A stretch of 54,002 nt of DNA, from the IMG/VR virus record IMGVR_UViG_3300018481_000027, positions 1-54,002 of that record, one strand, 5' to 3'. The position numbers and the translations under genes were made by a program. Shown here piece after piece: positions 29,467 through 36,859 of this stretch; the stretch's first letter is position 1; every line of letters starts with the position of its first letter. Source of the stretch: a virus. A model generated the notes under the pieces. The model was not told the origin of the DNA. It worked only from the letters and a program-made list of their open reading frames with translations, and ran no database searches.

Positions 29467-29744
29467 GGCGTCTCCTTCGCGAGCTTCTTGAGCTCCCGCT
29501 TCGCCTTCAGATCCTTGACGATCGTGCGACCGCCGTGGATGGCCAGCAGGGTGACGCCGGTGGCGACGATGCCGCTGGCGATGGCGATGGGGGTGCTGTG
29601 GGTGCGGAAGTTGAAACCGATGAGCTCCACGGCGTGGTCCTTCGCGTGCTCCGCGGCCTCCGCAATATTGCTGGCAGCGTAACCTGCCTGTCGAGCAGCC
29701 AGCTCAGCGTGCTCCTGAGCCAGCTCCTTGGTTGCTTCGGACAT
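29463..29744 (-). CDS. Membrane protein with helical N-domain (93 aa)
   Basis: Ala/Glu-rich helix (1-45), one TM segment (PIAIASGIVATGVTLLAIHGG), then a basic tail (KRELKKLAKETP). Unknown function; part of the small membrane gene group. Confidence 0.7.
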   Translation of the reverse strand: MSEATKELAQEHAELAARQAGYAASNIAEAAEHAKDHAVELIGFNFRTHSTPIAIASGIVATGVTLLAIHGGRTIVKDLKAKRELKKLAKETP

Positions 29745-29777
29745 TTACTCTCCTGTGTTGGTGAAATATGACGGTGT

Positions 29778-30086
29778 TCAGGACCCAGTGCGACCGGCCA
29801 TGTAGCGGAAGGCGCCGACGACGAACATGCTCGCGCCCAGCCCCATGAGGGTGCCGCCCCACACCCGGTTGTCCTGCGCGGCCATTTCGGCCGTCTTGTT
29901 GACGACAGTCCGGTTGATCACCGGAGGCTCGTTTCGGAGCCGGGTGATCTGCTGGTTGAGACCGCTGATCGAGACCTTCTGGTCGGCGATCGTCTCGGTC
30001 ATCTCGTTGTACTTCTCGATCGCGATCTTCACGAACCCGTCACTTGCCGTCTTGAGGGTCTCGACGGTTTCGTTGGTCTCAGCCAT
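29778..30086 (-). CDS. C-terminal membrane-anchored coiled-coil protein (102 aa)
   Basis: N-terminal coiled coil (VKIAIEKYNEMTETIADQKV...), Asn-rich middle, C-terminal TM helix (WGGTLMGLGASMFVVGAFRYM). Tail-anchored topology likely. Confidence 0.7.
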   Translation of the reverse strand: MAETNETVETLKTASDGFVKIAIEKYNEMTETIADQKVSISGLNQQITRLRNEPPVINRTVVNKTAEMAAQDNRVWGGTLMGLGASMFVVGAFRYMAGRTGS

Positions 30087-30115
30087 TGTACTCTCCTTGT
30101 GCTGTGACTCGTGTT

Positions 30116-30352
30116 CTAGTCGTGGAAGAACTTTTTGGACATGGATATGCCGGGCAAGTGGTAGTACTCCTCCTTGAGCGGAGTGGGTAGACTTACCCGA
30201 AGCGGTAGCTCCGCGATACCTTTAGGGGCACCTTGCGGAGGCTCCCAGCGCCGAGCGTCGTCACGCTTTTGATCACGCATGGCGGCTAGAAGTTTGGACC
30301 GAGGATCTTTAGACCGACCCCTCCGACTGTGCCATGATCTGTGCCATGACAT
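30116..30352 (-). CDS. Basic hypothetical protein (78 aa)
   Basis: Arg/Trp/His-rich N-terminus (MSWHRSWHSRRGRSKDPRSK). No clear ribosome binding site, so the start is uncertain; a shorter form from MRDQKRDD is possible. Confidence 0.5.
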   Translation of the reverse strand: MSWHRSWHSRRGRSKDPRSKLLAAMRDQKRDDARRWEPPQGAPKGIAELPLRVSLPTPLKEEYYHLPGISMSKKFFHD

Positions 30353-30381
30353 CAGCCGGAGCTCGGGTTCTGCGAGACGGT

Positions 30382-31188
30382 CTAGTTGTGGTTTGGGCGG
30401 ATGAAATCCTGTCGCGGGAAGGCCGCGAAGTCGATCGCGAGACAGGGACGACCGTCAGGAGCTTCCGCCGTGGTGATCTTCAGCTCCAGAAGGTGATCAC
30501 GATTCCAGCCGACCTCCTCCGACCAGACGGTCTTCTCGAGGCCGAGTTCGTTGTAGAAGAACGTCGCATCGGCGTAGTCGTGATTGTGGATCTCCGCGTT
30601 GGTCGCGTTCTGCGCCCGCTTGATCCCCTCCATCGTGCCGCGGAAATATCGGTTCGTGGCCTCGTCGTAGCAGAGGATCTCGCCCTCGATGATGACCAGG
30701 TTCTGGAAACCGTCGGACTTGTTCACCCGATCCTGGGCGAGCTCGTCGTCGATGGCGATCTTCTTCGGGCCGGTGAGCTTCTCGGCGACCTTCTCCTTGT
30801 ACTCGGAGAGGTTACGCTCGGCCAGCCCGTAGGCAGCAGCGAGGGCAGCGGCCTTCTGAGCCGACACCCGGTTGGACATGATGATCGCCGCGATCGTGGT
30901 GCCGCCGACGAGGACCGGCGGGAGGAAATACGGAATGGCGATCCGAGCCTTCGCCCAGTTGTCGAGCTGCGGACGAGGCTGATCGACATCGATGACGGTG
31001 TCACCGGTCTCCTCAGTCATCATCTTGTACTGCGTTGCGCGGACGATCTCGGCGTACTTGTATCCGCCTCGTCCAGCGAGCACGGCGGTGGCGACGGTTC
31101 CGACGACACCTCCCGCGGTGAGGAGAGCGGCGGCATTGTCCTCAGCGAACTGAGACACCGTCTCCTTGATTCCACTTAGAAACTGCAC
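30382..31188 (-). CDS. DUF6353-like membrane protein B (268 aa), paralogue of 24962
   Basis: GTG at 31188 chosen behind AAGGAG; upstream codons lie in the leader terminator. Two TM regions (AALLTAGGVVGTVATAVLAG and IAIPYFLPPVLVGGTTIAAII), then AALAAAYGLAERNLSEYKEKV and a soluble domain (YFRGTMEGIKRAQNATNAEI...ATFFYNELGLEKT). Same architecture as the 315-aa protein. Transcribed from promoter P7 through a leader terminator. Confidence 0.75.
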   Translation of the reverse strand: MQFLSGIKETVSQFAEDNAAALLTAGGVVGTVATAVLAGRGGYKYAEIVRATQYKMMTEETGDTVIDVDQPRPQLDNWAKARIAIPYFLPPVLVGGTTIAAIIMSNRVSAQKAAALAAAYGLAERNLSEYKEKVAEKLTGPKKIAIDDELAQDRVNKSDGFQNLVIIEGEILCYDEATNRYFRGTMEGIKRAQNATNAEIHNHDYADATFFYNELGLEKTVWSEEVGWNRDHLLELKITTAEAPDGRPCLAIDFAAFPRQDFIRPNHN

Positions 31189-31227
31189 TCTCCTGAACTC
31201 CTTGAGATTGGGGTTGGGTCTCACGAC

Positions 31228-31283
31228 AAAAAAAGAGAAACCTCGCATTGGCATGCGATTGCGTTTTTACGCTGGTCTCTCCT
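31228..31283 (-). terminator. Leader terminator directly after promoter P7
   Basis: GAGAGACC...GGTTTCTC outer stem with inner GCGTAAAAACGC and GCATGCCAATGC hairpins, then seven Ts. It begins at the expected start of the P7 transcript and precedes the 268-aa gene. Confidence 0.75.
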
Positions 31284-31309
31284 ATTAGATGACGTGAATT
31301 TCCCGCGAA
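31284..31309 (-). promoter_or_regulatory. Recurring phage promoter (P7)
   Basis: Distal TTCGCG, proximal TTCACG, -10 TCTAAT. Overlaps the end of the 116-aa gene. Confidence 0.75.
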
Positions 31310-31635
31310 TTCGGGTCAACCCAGAAAACGCAGAAACGACGGGTGGTTCGAGGCGGCCGATTCATCCATCGAACCTCCGCCATGTCCCACCCTCTCTCGC
31401 CTGTTGCTCGCTGTTTACGGAGTTCTTCGAACGCTTCGTCAGGATCATCCGTAGTAAGCAAAATATGGTGTACAAGCTGTTTAGGCGGTGGGCCAAGACG
31501 ACCTTCTCGTCTCAAGCGATCGAGTCTTTTACGAGTCGCTTGCTCCTCGATGTCCCGGCTCCTCCGGCGCTTGTCCTGAAGATATAGGCTTTCAGGAGTC
31601 ACCGGAGGAGCAATGAGCCTTGTCGGGTACTGCAC
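31285..31635 (-). CDS. Basic hypothetical protein (116 aa)
   Basis: GTG start with weak binding site. Basic coiled N-half (KRRRSRDIEEQATRKRLDRLRREG), then a beta-rich part (RRFCVFWVDPNSREIHVI). Unknown function. Its 3' end carries promoter P7. Confidence 0.6.
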   Translation of the reverse strand: MQYPTRLIAPPVTPESLYLQDKRRRSRDIEEQATRKRLDRLRREGRLGPPPKQLVHHILLTTDDPDEAFEELRKQRATGERGWDMAEVRWMNRPPRTTRRFCVFWVDPNSREIHVI

Positions 31636-31638
31636 TCG

Positions 31639-32022
31639 TTAGGCGACGACGGGCTGCGGCTTCTTGCTCACCCAGGTCGAAGCGATGAGGAATAGCGCCG
31701 CGAGCATCGAGACGTAGAGCCCCCAGCTCGGCGAGATGAACTCCGCCGCAGCCTCCTCAGCGCCACCGAGGTTGATCAGGCAGCGAACGCCTTCGCCGAT
31801 GACCGCCAAGCCGACGATGATCGAGACGGGCCGCATGAACTTGCCGGTGAGAGCGGAGGCGATGATGAGCGCGGTGCCGCCGAAAACGACGAGACCGAGC
31901 TCGATGCTGTTGGTGGGGCCGACGCCGAGGATGCCGAAGACGCTGAACCAGGGGCCGATGCCACCGAAGATCAGTACAACGGCGCCGATGGCCAGCGCAG
32001 TGTTACGGTTGAAATTGAACAT
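31639..32022 (-). CDS. Four-TM membrane protein (127 aa)
   Basis: Four hydrophobic segments: TALAIGAVVLIFGGIGPWF, IELGLVVFGGTALIIASAL, PVSIIVGLAVIGEGVRCL, WGLYVSMLAALFLIASTWV. Topology in-in with a short tail. No recognised family. Confidence 0.75.
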   Translation of the reverse strand: MFNFNRNTALAIGAVVLIFGGIGPWFSVFGILGVGPTNSIELGLVVFGGTALIIASALTGKFMRPVSIIVGLAVIGEGVRCLINLGGAEEAAAEFISPSWGLYVSMLAALFLIASTWVSKKPQPVVA

Positions 32023-32032
32023 GTTGGTCTCC

Positions 32033-32326
32033 TTAGTGCTGTCGATGCCCGGGATCGGGCGTGATTGGATGGGGCTTGTCGGACTCGGGTAGATCGTATG
32101 CCTCCCGATACTGCTCTTCGATCCGCTTCATCGCCCGACGATCAGACGAGTCTACGGATATGAAGGTGACGCGGTCCCTTTGACCCTTGAACGTGATGTC
32201 CACGAGTCTAAGGAACTTCCTCTGGCGCCGTTCGATCACGATTTGGTTGATCGCGACCAGTAGAAGCTTGGCGATCTGCCAAGCAACGACGCCGAGAATG
32301 AAATATGCGATGTCTCCGTCGTTCAT
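32033..32326 (-). CDS. Single-pass membrane protein (97 aa)
   Basis: TM helix (IAYFILGVVAWQIAKLLLVAI), basic stretch RRQRKFLR, then a soluble cytoplasmic domain. Unknown. Confidence 0.7.
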   Translation of the reverse strand: MNDGDIAYFILGVVAWQIAKLLLVAINQIVIERRQRKFLRLVDITFKGQRDRVTFISVDSSDRRAMKRIEEQYREAYDLPESDKPHPITPDPGHRQH

Positions 32327-32541
32327 CCCTGCGGTCTCCCTCGTCGATCGACGTAAAGCCCCTCGGGGAGCGCTGCTTGTGCTACTTTCAGCGCTTCGTC
32401 GAGGAGCAAAAGCACGTTCTCCGGTTCTCCCCGGAAGACTATGTAGAAGCCACTGCCTTCTTTCATGTCTCCCAGGGAGATACGGGTCTTCATCAGTTTG
32501 TCATCCGACTCGCGGATGATGGACACCGGAGTGGGAGTCAT
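32323..32541 (-). CDS. Hypothetical protein (72 aa)
   Basis: Soluble alpha/beta protein (VSIIRESDDKLMKTRISLGDM...FYIVFRGEPENVLLLLDEAL). Start overlaps the zinc protein's stop (ATGA). Confidence 0.7.
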   Translation of the reverse strand: MTPTPVSIIRESDDKLMKTRISLGDMKEGSGFYIVFRGEPENVLLLLDEALKVAQAALPEGLYVDRRGRPQG

Positions 32542-32687
32542 TGGTGCTCGCGATCGACCTTAGTCGTATTGGAAAACTGCTTCTTCTCCCGGTACTCACG
32601 GCACGGACAAACTCGGCACGGCCAAGCGAAGGGCTTCTCAAGATCTGGAGGATGTGCTCCCAAATCGTGACCGCATTCGCAGGCCAT
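32538..32687 (-). CDS. Small zinc-binding protein (49 aa)
   Basis: MACECGHDLGAH...WPCRVCPCREYR gives CxC-x-H and CxxCxC ligands. Stop overlaps the next ATG; start overlaps the upstream stop (TGATG). Confidence 0.7.
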   Translation of the reverse strand: MACECGHDLGAHPPDLEKPFAWPCRVCPCREYREKKQFSNTTKVDREHQ

Positions 32688-32797
32688 CAGTAGAACCTCC
32701 GAAATCGTCTCGGGAGGCCCTGGATCTTGCGTCGGGTGCTGCGGCGACCGGCCAGAAATCCAGCCCAGTACGCCACCTTGATGAGCGAGAGCTTCAT
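32687..32797 (-). CDS. Basic membrane-active peptide (36 aa)
   Basis: MKLSLIKVAYWAGFLAGRRSTRRKIQG...: short amphipathic/hydrophobic N-terminus and a very basic tail. Coupled on both sides (ATGA, TGATG). Confidence 0.6.
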   Translation of the reverse strand: MKLSLIKVAYWAGFLAGRRSTRRKIQGLPRRFRRFY

Positions 32798-33060
32798 GAT
32801 TCTATCACCGGTCCTCCTCCGCGCTCGAGATCGGGGCGAACTATCAACGTGGGCGGAGATGTGGTCATGTCATAGGCACGCATGGCGTAATAAGCGCGCA
32901 CCTCGACATCGCTTTCCCGAAGCCAATTCTCGATGGCTTCGGGCCCACTGCAGGCCATCTCCAAGGCCTCGCGTGCGGTACTACCGACTCCTGCGAACGT
33001 CGGAGGAGGACCTGACCAATCGATGCTGTTTCGGAGAACGATATAGACGACGTTGGTCAT
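32794..33060 (-). CDS. Hypothetical protein (88 aa)
   Basis: Soluble protein (VYIVLRNSIDWSGPPPTFAGVG...EALEMACSGPEAIENWL). Small alpha/beta domain. Unknown. Confidence 0.7.
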   Translation of the reverse strand: MTNVVYIVLRNSIDWSGPPPTFAGVGSTAREALEMACSGPEAIENWLRESDVEVRAYYAMRAYDMTTSPPTLIVRPDLERGGGPVIES

Positions 33061-33353
33061 CGCGGTACCACCAGACGGACCGCTCTGACATCGAGACGCA
33101 GATGGTCGGCGATTGCGAAATCTGTGTAACCAGCCTCTCGCATTTCCCGAATCACACCGGGTATCGCCGCTTCTTCGATCTGAGCTCCGTCGAGAAGATA
33201 CTTCATGATCTCTACGGCGCTCATCGACTTAGTCACCTTCTCATTCTCATTCGTGAGTAACGTACCCGCTCGAGCGAAGAGCCCGTCCGAGTAGGCACCC
33301 AGAAAATTAGAAGCGACGAAACCGACGAAGAATCCTGCAACGAGCTTCTTCAC
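33057..33353 (-). CDS. Membrane-anchored protein with HTH-like tail (98 aa)
   Basis: N-terminal hydrophobic helix (KLVAGFFVGFVASNFLGAY), then a helical domain with REAGYTDFAIADHLRLDVRAVRLVV, which resembles a helix-turn-helix. Membrane-tethered DNA binding is possible; weak. Confidence 0.65.
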   Translation of the reverse strand: MKKLVAGFFVGFVASNFLGAYSDGLFARAGTLLTNENEKVTKSMSAVEIMKYLLDGAQIEEAAIPGVIREMREAGYTDFAIADHLRLDVRAVRLVVPR

Positions 33354-33628
33354 GGCTTATCCCCCCTGAGGAGAGCGGCGAAGTTCAGGAGCTTCTTGCC
33401 CCGCTCCTCCAGATCGGCGGCAATCTGGTCAGCCGTCTTCGTCGTGGCCAGAACGGGCATGCCGTTCTTGAGCAGTTGGTACACCCAGCTCTCGCTGATG
33501 CCCATCTCCTGAGCGATGGCACGGTTGGTCATACCTTTGTCCTTGAGCTCTCGCACCTTGGTCAGGCGCTCCTGCATGCGCTGCTTCTGCTCGGCGGCCC
33601 TCTGGGCTCGTTCTTCGGTGATCTTCAT
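33350..33628 (-). CDS. Helix-turn-helix DNA-binding protein (92 aa)
   Basis: VRELKDKGMTNRAIAQEMGISESWVYQLLK is a clear HTH (about 25-55), preceded by a charged coiled coil. It is very similar in pattern to the HTH in the DFDGD protein at 499 (RDKGMGASAIARQMDINEST). A candidate regulator of the recurring promoters. Stop overlaps the next start. Confidence 0.8.
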   Translation of the reverse strand: MKITEERAQRAAEQKQRMQERLTKVRELKDKGMTNRAIAQEMGISESWVYQLLKNGMPVLATTKTADQIAADLEERGKKLLNFAALLRGDKP

Positions 33629-33861
33629 TGACCTCTCACTTTCTGGATAAGTTTGCGAGTGACGATGGCGAACGGGCCGAAGAACACGATGCAGGTTATC
33701 GTGAAGGCTGAGTAATCCCTGAACAGCTCTTCGACGGTATACCTTTCATCTTTCTTTCCTGCAGCGATCCGTTCCTCGACGATCTTGTCCGTCAGTTTGT
33801 AGACGTAGATCGTACCCACAATCACAACCGTGATCATGAATATCCACAGGTTTGCGCTCAT
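33625..33861 (-). CDS. Two-TM membrane protein (78 aa)
   Basis: Start MSANLWIFMI overlaps the 57-aa gene's stop. TM1 LWIFMITVVIVGTIYVY, TM2 FTITCIVFFGPFAIVT, with a charged loop between. Unknown. Confidence 0.7.
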   Translation of the reverse strand: MSANLWIFMITVVIVGTIYVYKLTDKIVEERIAAGKKDERYTVEELFRDYSAFTITCIVFFGPFAIVTRKLIQKVRGQ

Positions 33862-34031
33862 CGGTTTCTCATCTCGCGGACGAAGATCCAGAGCAACCAC
33901 AGGCCACCAGAGAGCATGACCATGAAGCAGTCGAACAGGAAGCGCATGACGCCATAGCGTCGCGGCGGACGAGACGTGATATAGACACGGTCGCGCGGCG
34001 CCTTGCCGTCGTAGTAGAAGACCTTAGGCAT
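33858..34031 (-). CDS. Conserved small membrane protein (57 aa)
   Basis: Basic N-half with aromatic motif (MPKVFYYDGKAPRDRVYITSRP), one TM helix and the end LWLLWIFVREMRNR. This end motif is familiar from other actinophage small proteins. Confidence 0.75.
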   Translation of the reverse strand: MPKVFYYDGKAPRDRVYITSRPPRRYGVMRFLFDCFMVMLSGGLWLLWIFVREMRNR

Positions 34032-34311
34032 CGGGATTCTCCTCGGGATACTTGTCGGCGATCTCCTTCAAACTGGCTTGAATGCCCTCCAGGATGACCT
34101 TGTCGAACTCGCTGGGCTCGACGTCGTTCTCGTGGATAATCCGCCACAGCTGGTTGGCCTCCTGGATCAATTCCTTGATCACCAACGTTAGATCGTCTCG
34201 TTCGTCTATGACCATCTTGAGCGACTTGAGAAGCCGCTTGATCTGGAATATCGCGATGATGTTGAGGCCATACGATCCGCCGACGAGCACCCACGGATAT
34301 GTATCCGACAT
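34024..34311 (-). CDS. Membrane-anchored protein (95 aa), paralogue of 11931
   Basis: Start MSDTYPWVLVGG is preferred; a GTG six codons upstream is possible. TM helix (WVLVGGSYGLNIIAIFQI), then a helical tail with NDVEPSEFDKVILEGI shared with the gene at 11931. Confidence 0.7.
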   Translation of the reverse strand: MSDTYPWVLVGGSYGLNIIAIFQIKRLLKSLKMVIDERDDLTLVIKELIQEANQLWRIIHENDVEPSEFDKVILEGIQASLKEIADKYPEENPDA

Positions 34312-34321
34312 GATGAAACGC

Positions 34322-34480
34322 CTAAGCACCGTACTTCACTCCCTTGGCGGAGGGGTTGCGCTTGAGAGCGCGCCGTTCGGCAACCTCTCGCGACGCGGCC
34401 CGGACCTTGACAGTACGGGTCATGTTGTTCTCGTAGACGAGTACGATCGAGAACACCTGCTTGGACTTCTTGGTCCGCAT
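34322..34480 (-). CDS. Basic small protein (52 aa)
   Basis: MRTKKSKQVFSIVLVYENN... then ASREVAERRALKRNPSAKG. Beta hairpin plus basic helix; possibly nucleic-acid-binding. Behind promoter P8 and its leader terminator, with AGAAAGGATCCGCC before ATG. Confidence 0.65.
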   Translation of the reverse strand: MRTKKSKQVFSIVLVYENNMTRTVKVRAASREVAERRALKRNPSAKGVKYGA

Positions 34481-34502
34481 GGCGGATCCTTTCTGTTGGG
34501 TG

Positions 34503-34586
34503 AAAAAAAGAGAGACCCATGTTGTCTCAGTGCCTCATAAAGGCTCTTCAACTCTGGTGCCTCATAAAGGCTCCAGCATGGGTCTC
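34503..34586 (-). terminator. Branched leader terminator after promoter P8
   Basis: Outer stem GAGACCCATG/CATGGGTCTC encloses two near-identical hairpins (each GAGCCTTTATGAGGCAC) in tandem, then seven Ts. It starts at about the P8 transcription start. The tandem repeat is seen on the + strand near 34531 and 34558. Confidence 0.8.
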
Positions 34587-34612
34587 ATTATGTGGCGTGA
34601 ATTTCCCGCGAA
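34587..34612 (-). promoter_or_regulatory. Recurring phage promoter (P8)
   Basis: Distal TTCGCG, proximal TTCACG, -10 CATAAT. Confidence 0.8.
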
Positions 34613-35035
34613 CTAACCCGCGGCCAATCCTTCGATGACGTAGTGCATCTCCTGGAGATTGTCCAGATGACCGTTACAATGCCGGGACATAGCATGCAAC
34701 GTGTTTCCTGTTGCTTCCGCAGCCGCCTTCATAGACGGCCACATCTGATCAGTCTCGAGACACCGGATGATCTTCCGCGAATAACCACCGTTGTTCACGA
34801 TGTTGTTGATTATCGGAGCCACCGTGTTGTTGAACACCGGGGCAATAGCCGGAGCCTCGATGACGTTGGTGATCATCGTCGGCCGAGCGAACTGCCTGGT
34901 CACGATGACGCTGACTATCGCGGTGGCTCCGCAGGCGTAGACCACCTGATACTTCACGACATGAGCCTTGACACTGCGGAAGGTCTCGTTAGTCTCCTCG
35001 AGCTTCTCGATCCGTGCCTTGAACTTATCGAACAT
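34613..35035 (-). CDS. Membrane protein with NUMOD1-like DNA-binding tail (140 aa)
   Basis: ATG at 35035 behind TAGGAGCAAGG. N-terminal coiled helix, a TM segment (VVYACGATAIVSVIVTRQF), an Asn-rich linker (APVFNNTVAPIINNIVNN), then SRKIIRCLETDQMWPSMKAAAEATGNT...SRHCNGHLDNL. The last part matches the NUMOD1/IENR1 module that recognises DNA in homing endonucleases. No nuclease domain is present. Behind promoter P9 and its leader terminator. Confidence 0.75.
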   Translation of the reverse strand: MFDKFKARIEKLEETNETFRSVKAHVVKYQVVYACGATAIVSVIVTRQFARPTMITNVIEAPAIAPVFNNTVAPIINNIVNNGGYSRKIIRCLETDQMWPSMKAAAEATGNTLHAMSRHCNGHLDNLQEMHYVIEGLAAG

Positions 35036-35065
35036 CCTTGCTCCTAGTTTGGGGTATGGTCTCAG

Positions 35066-35128
35066 AAAAAAGAGAAGAGGATCGGGAGGATTAGGTTTCC
35101 GATCATGCCGACTGGGTCGGTCTCTTCT
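35066..35128 (-). terminator. Leader terminator directly after promoter P9
   Basis: GAGAAGAG ... CTCTTCTC outer stem with an inner CCGACCCAGTCGG hairpin, then TTTTTT, starting at the predicted P9 transcript start. Confidence 0.75.
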
Positions 35129-35129
35129 C

Positions 35130-35155
35130 ATTAGGTGACGTGAATTTCCCGCGAA
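35130..35155 (-). promoter_or_regulatory. Recurring phage promoter (P9)
   Basis: Distal TTCGCG, proximal TTCACG, -10 CCTAAT. Immediately follows the 146-aa gene's stop. Confidence 0.75.
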
Positions 35156-35596
35156 CTACTGGCTCGCCTTGATCGAAGCCTTGGTGCCGAGCATCCGGCA
35201 GAGCAGATTGATCGAGTCGTGCCCGTGAAGTGGCTTGTAGCCTGGGTTGAGATTGTCCTGCTGGTTGCGATGAATCACCTGATCGAAATCGCGCTTGAAC
35301 TCTGGTGAGCGGTAGTAGTTGACCACCTCTCCGAGAGTGTGCTGGTAACGAGTGAGAAACATCGAATCCGCATGTTCCTTGACCTTCTCGGCCCACTCGC
35401 GAGAGGGACGCGGCTCCTCGCCGTGCTCGACGAACTGCATGGCGTCGTTATAGATGCGATCGACCACGAGCTGCTTGAGCTGCTCGACGGTATACATGTG
35501 CGTGGCCTGCAGCAGCGGCAGGTTCCAGATGGGCTCCGGGCGTCCGTGATGAATGCCAACGGTGAGGCAGTTGTAGCCCCAGTTGATTTCAGTCAT
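35156..35596 (-). CDS. Hypothetical protein (146 aa)
   Basis: ATG behind AAGGAGAGTAACC. Soluble, helical, His-rich (MTEINWGYNCLTVGIHHGRPEP...; LLQATHMYTVEQLKQLVVDRI). No recognised family. Confidence 0.7.
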   Translation of the reverse strand: MTEINWGYNCLTVGIHHGRPEPIWNLPLLQATHMYTVEQLKQLVVDRIYNDAMQFVEHGEEPRPSREWAEKVKEHADSMFLTRYQHTLGEVVNYYRSPEFKRDFDQVIHRNQQDNLNPGYKPLHGHDSINLLCRMLGTKASIKASQ

Positions 35597-35598
35597 GG

Positions 35599-35907
35599 TT
35601 ACTCTCCTTGCGTTATGTTGTAAAAATAGTACTTGATTCCCCGTCGATCCGAAAAACTCCAAGGATGGGGGAGGAAGGTTACGTCAACGACATCGTCTGA
35701 AATATCGTTGAATTGCTCAACGGCAGTGTTCCAGTAATGGTGTCCGACGGTGATCTTACGAACTTCGCCGTTTAGCTCGACCGAAAACTCGCCTCTACCT
35801 ACACGTTGCGGGGTTTTTATACCCTTGATCTCCCGAACTTCTAGATCGGGACGCGAGAGAAGTTTTGCTCCTTTCCACGTCACCAACTCTTCCGGATTCC
35901 AGTCCAT
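35599..35907 (-). CDS. Beta-rich hypothetical protein (102 aa)
   Basis: MDWNPEELVTWKGAKLLSRPD... with strand-rich core (FSVELNGEVRKITVGHHYW). Starts at the stop of the HD gene. Unknown. Confidence 0.7.
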   Translation of the reverse strand: MDWNPEELVTWKGAKLLSRPDLEVREIKGIKTPQRVGRGEFSVELNGEVRKITVGHHYWNTAVEQFNDISDDVVDVTFLPHPWSFSDRRGIKYYFYNITQGE

Positions 35908-36413
35908 TACTGTCGTTGTTCTCCTGGTCGACGTTTACGCGGAATTCGATTTATCGCCAAATCACGCGCGTCACTGGTACTCAAATATGGTGTATCCGGC
36001 CAGATTCCCTTGCGATAAAGATCTAGCCGATCGGCGTCCCAGCACACAGCGATGGTGGGATCGGTGCTGATCAGTCCATCACTGTGCTCTACACAGGCCT
36101 CGAAAAACAGCTCTTGCCGTCGCTCAGTGAGCAGCTGTCCGAGGATGAGTTCGTGACGCTGGTTGATGCGCTCCCACAGCGTGAAGCCACGCATGCCGTG
36201 ACCCGGGTCGTCTCCGTCGTTCACGCGCATGGAGTCGTGAAACAGCGCATATAGAGCCACGACCTCGAGGTCTGCGGTGATCTCCGTCCCGGTCAGTAGT
36301 TCAGCATTCTTCCAAACGCGGAACCAGTGATCGAGTCCGTGCATTCGACTCTGCAGAATATTCAACGTGCTTGACTCCATCAGCACGTAAGGCAGACACC
36401 GAGCAGCGATCAC
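35907..36413 (-). CDS. HD-domain phosphohydrolase
   Basis: 168 residues. HGLDHWFRVWKNAELL, ALFHDSMRVNDGDDPGHG (HD pair), ACVEHSDG and CWDADRLDLYRKG supply the metal-binding set of the HD superfamily. Such enzymes hydrolyse nucleotides or other phosphate esters; a role in nucleotide signalling or pools is possible. GTG overlaps the stop of the 53-aa gene. Confidence 0.85.
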   Translation of the reverse strand: MIAARCLPYVLMESSTLNILQSRMHGLDHWFRVWKNAELLTGTEITADLEVVALYALFHDSMRVNDGDDPGHGMRGFTLWERINQRHELILGQLLTERRQELFFEACVEHSDGLISTDPTIAVCWDADRLDLYRKGIWPDTPYLSTSDARDLAINRIPRKRRPGEQRQ

Positions 36414-36571
36414 GGCTTAGCCGGGCTTTGCCAGGTGTGTGGCGTGGCTTCAGCCCCCTTGTCGTGCCCCTTGGGTAGGTAGCAAGGGATGTTCGTTCCT
36501 GGATGACAGGTTGGATCGCTATGATCCGGAGGGACGAGGCACTGCTCCTCCCGGGAAATAAGATCGGTCAT
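36410..36571 (-). CDS. Small Cys/His protein (53 aa)
   Basis: ATG behind TTAGGAGCAGC. C-x10-C/H...PCYLPKGHDKG pattern of a small zinc-type protein seen in actinophages. Preceded by a terminator without a visible promoter. Confidence 0.65.
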   Translation of the reverse strand: MTDLISREEQCLVPPDHSDPTCHPGTNIPCYLPKGHDKGAEATPHTWQSPAKP

Positions 36572-36602
36572 GCTGCTCCTAAGATTGGTCAGGGGGTCTC
36601 AG

Positions 36603-36634
36603 AAAAAATGAGAGCCCGTGTGAGGGGCTCTCAT
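36603..36634 (-). terminator. Intrinsic terminator after the 72-aa gene
   Basis: AATGAGAGCCCC...GGGCTCTCATT stem with CACACGG loop and T6. Confidence 0.85.
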
Positions 36635-36640
36635 TGGGCA

Positions 36641-36859
36641 CTACGCGGGGTGGTTGATGCGTGCGGTCTCGAGGTTGAGGCGAGCGGTCTCGAGGTTCAT
36701 CCGACCGGTCTTGATGGACACGATCACGGGAACCGCCGTCAGGGCCAGCGGAATCGTGGTGACTCCGACGGTGACAGCGATGCTCTTGATGCGGTCCAGC
36801 TTGGACGGCTTGATGGCCTCGACGTTGCGCTCGGCCTGCGACTCGTTGTGCGGGGGCAT
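36641..36859 (-). CDS. Membrane protein with tandem heptad repeat (72 aa)
   Basis: ATG behind TAGGAGAGTTGCT. TM helix (IAVTVGVTTIPLALTAVPVIV) then the repeat MNLETARLNLETARIN. Monocistronic behind P10. Confidence 0.7.
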   Translation of the reverse strand: MPPHNESQAERNVEAIKPSKLDRIKSIAVTVGVTTIPLALTAVPVIVSIKTGRMNLETARLNLETARINHPA

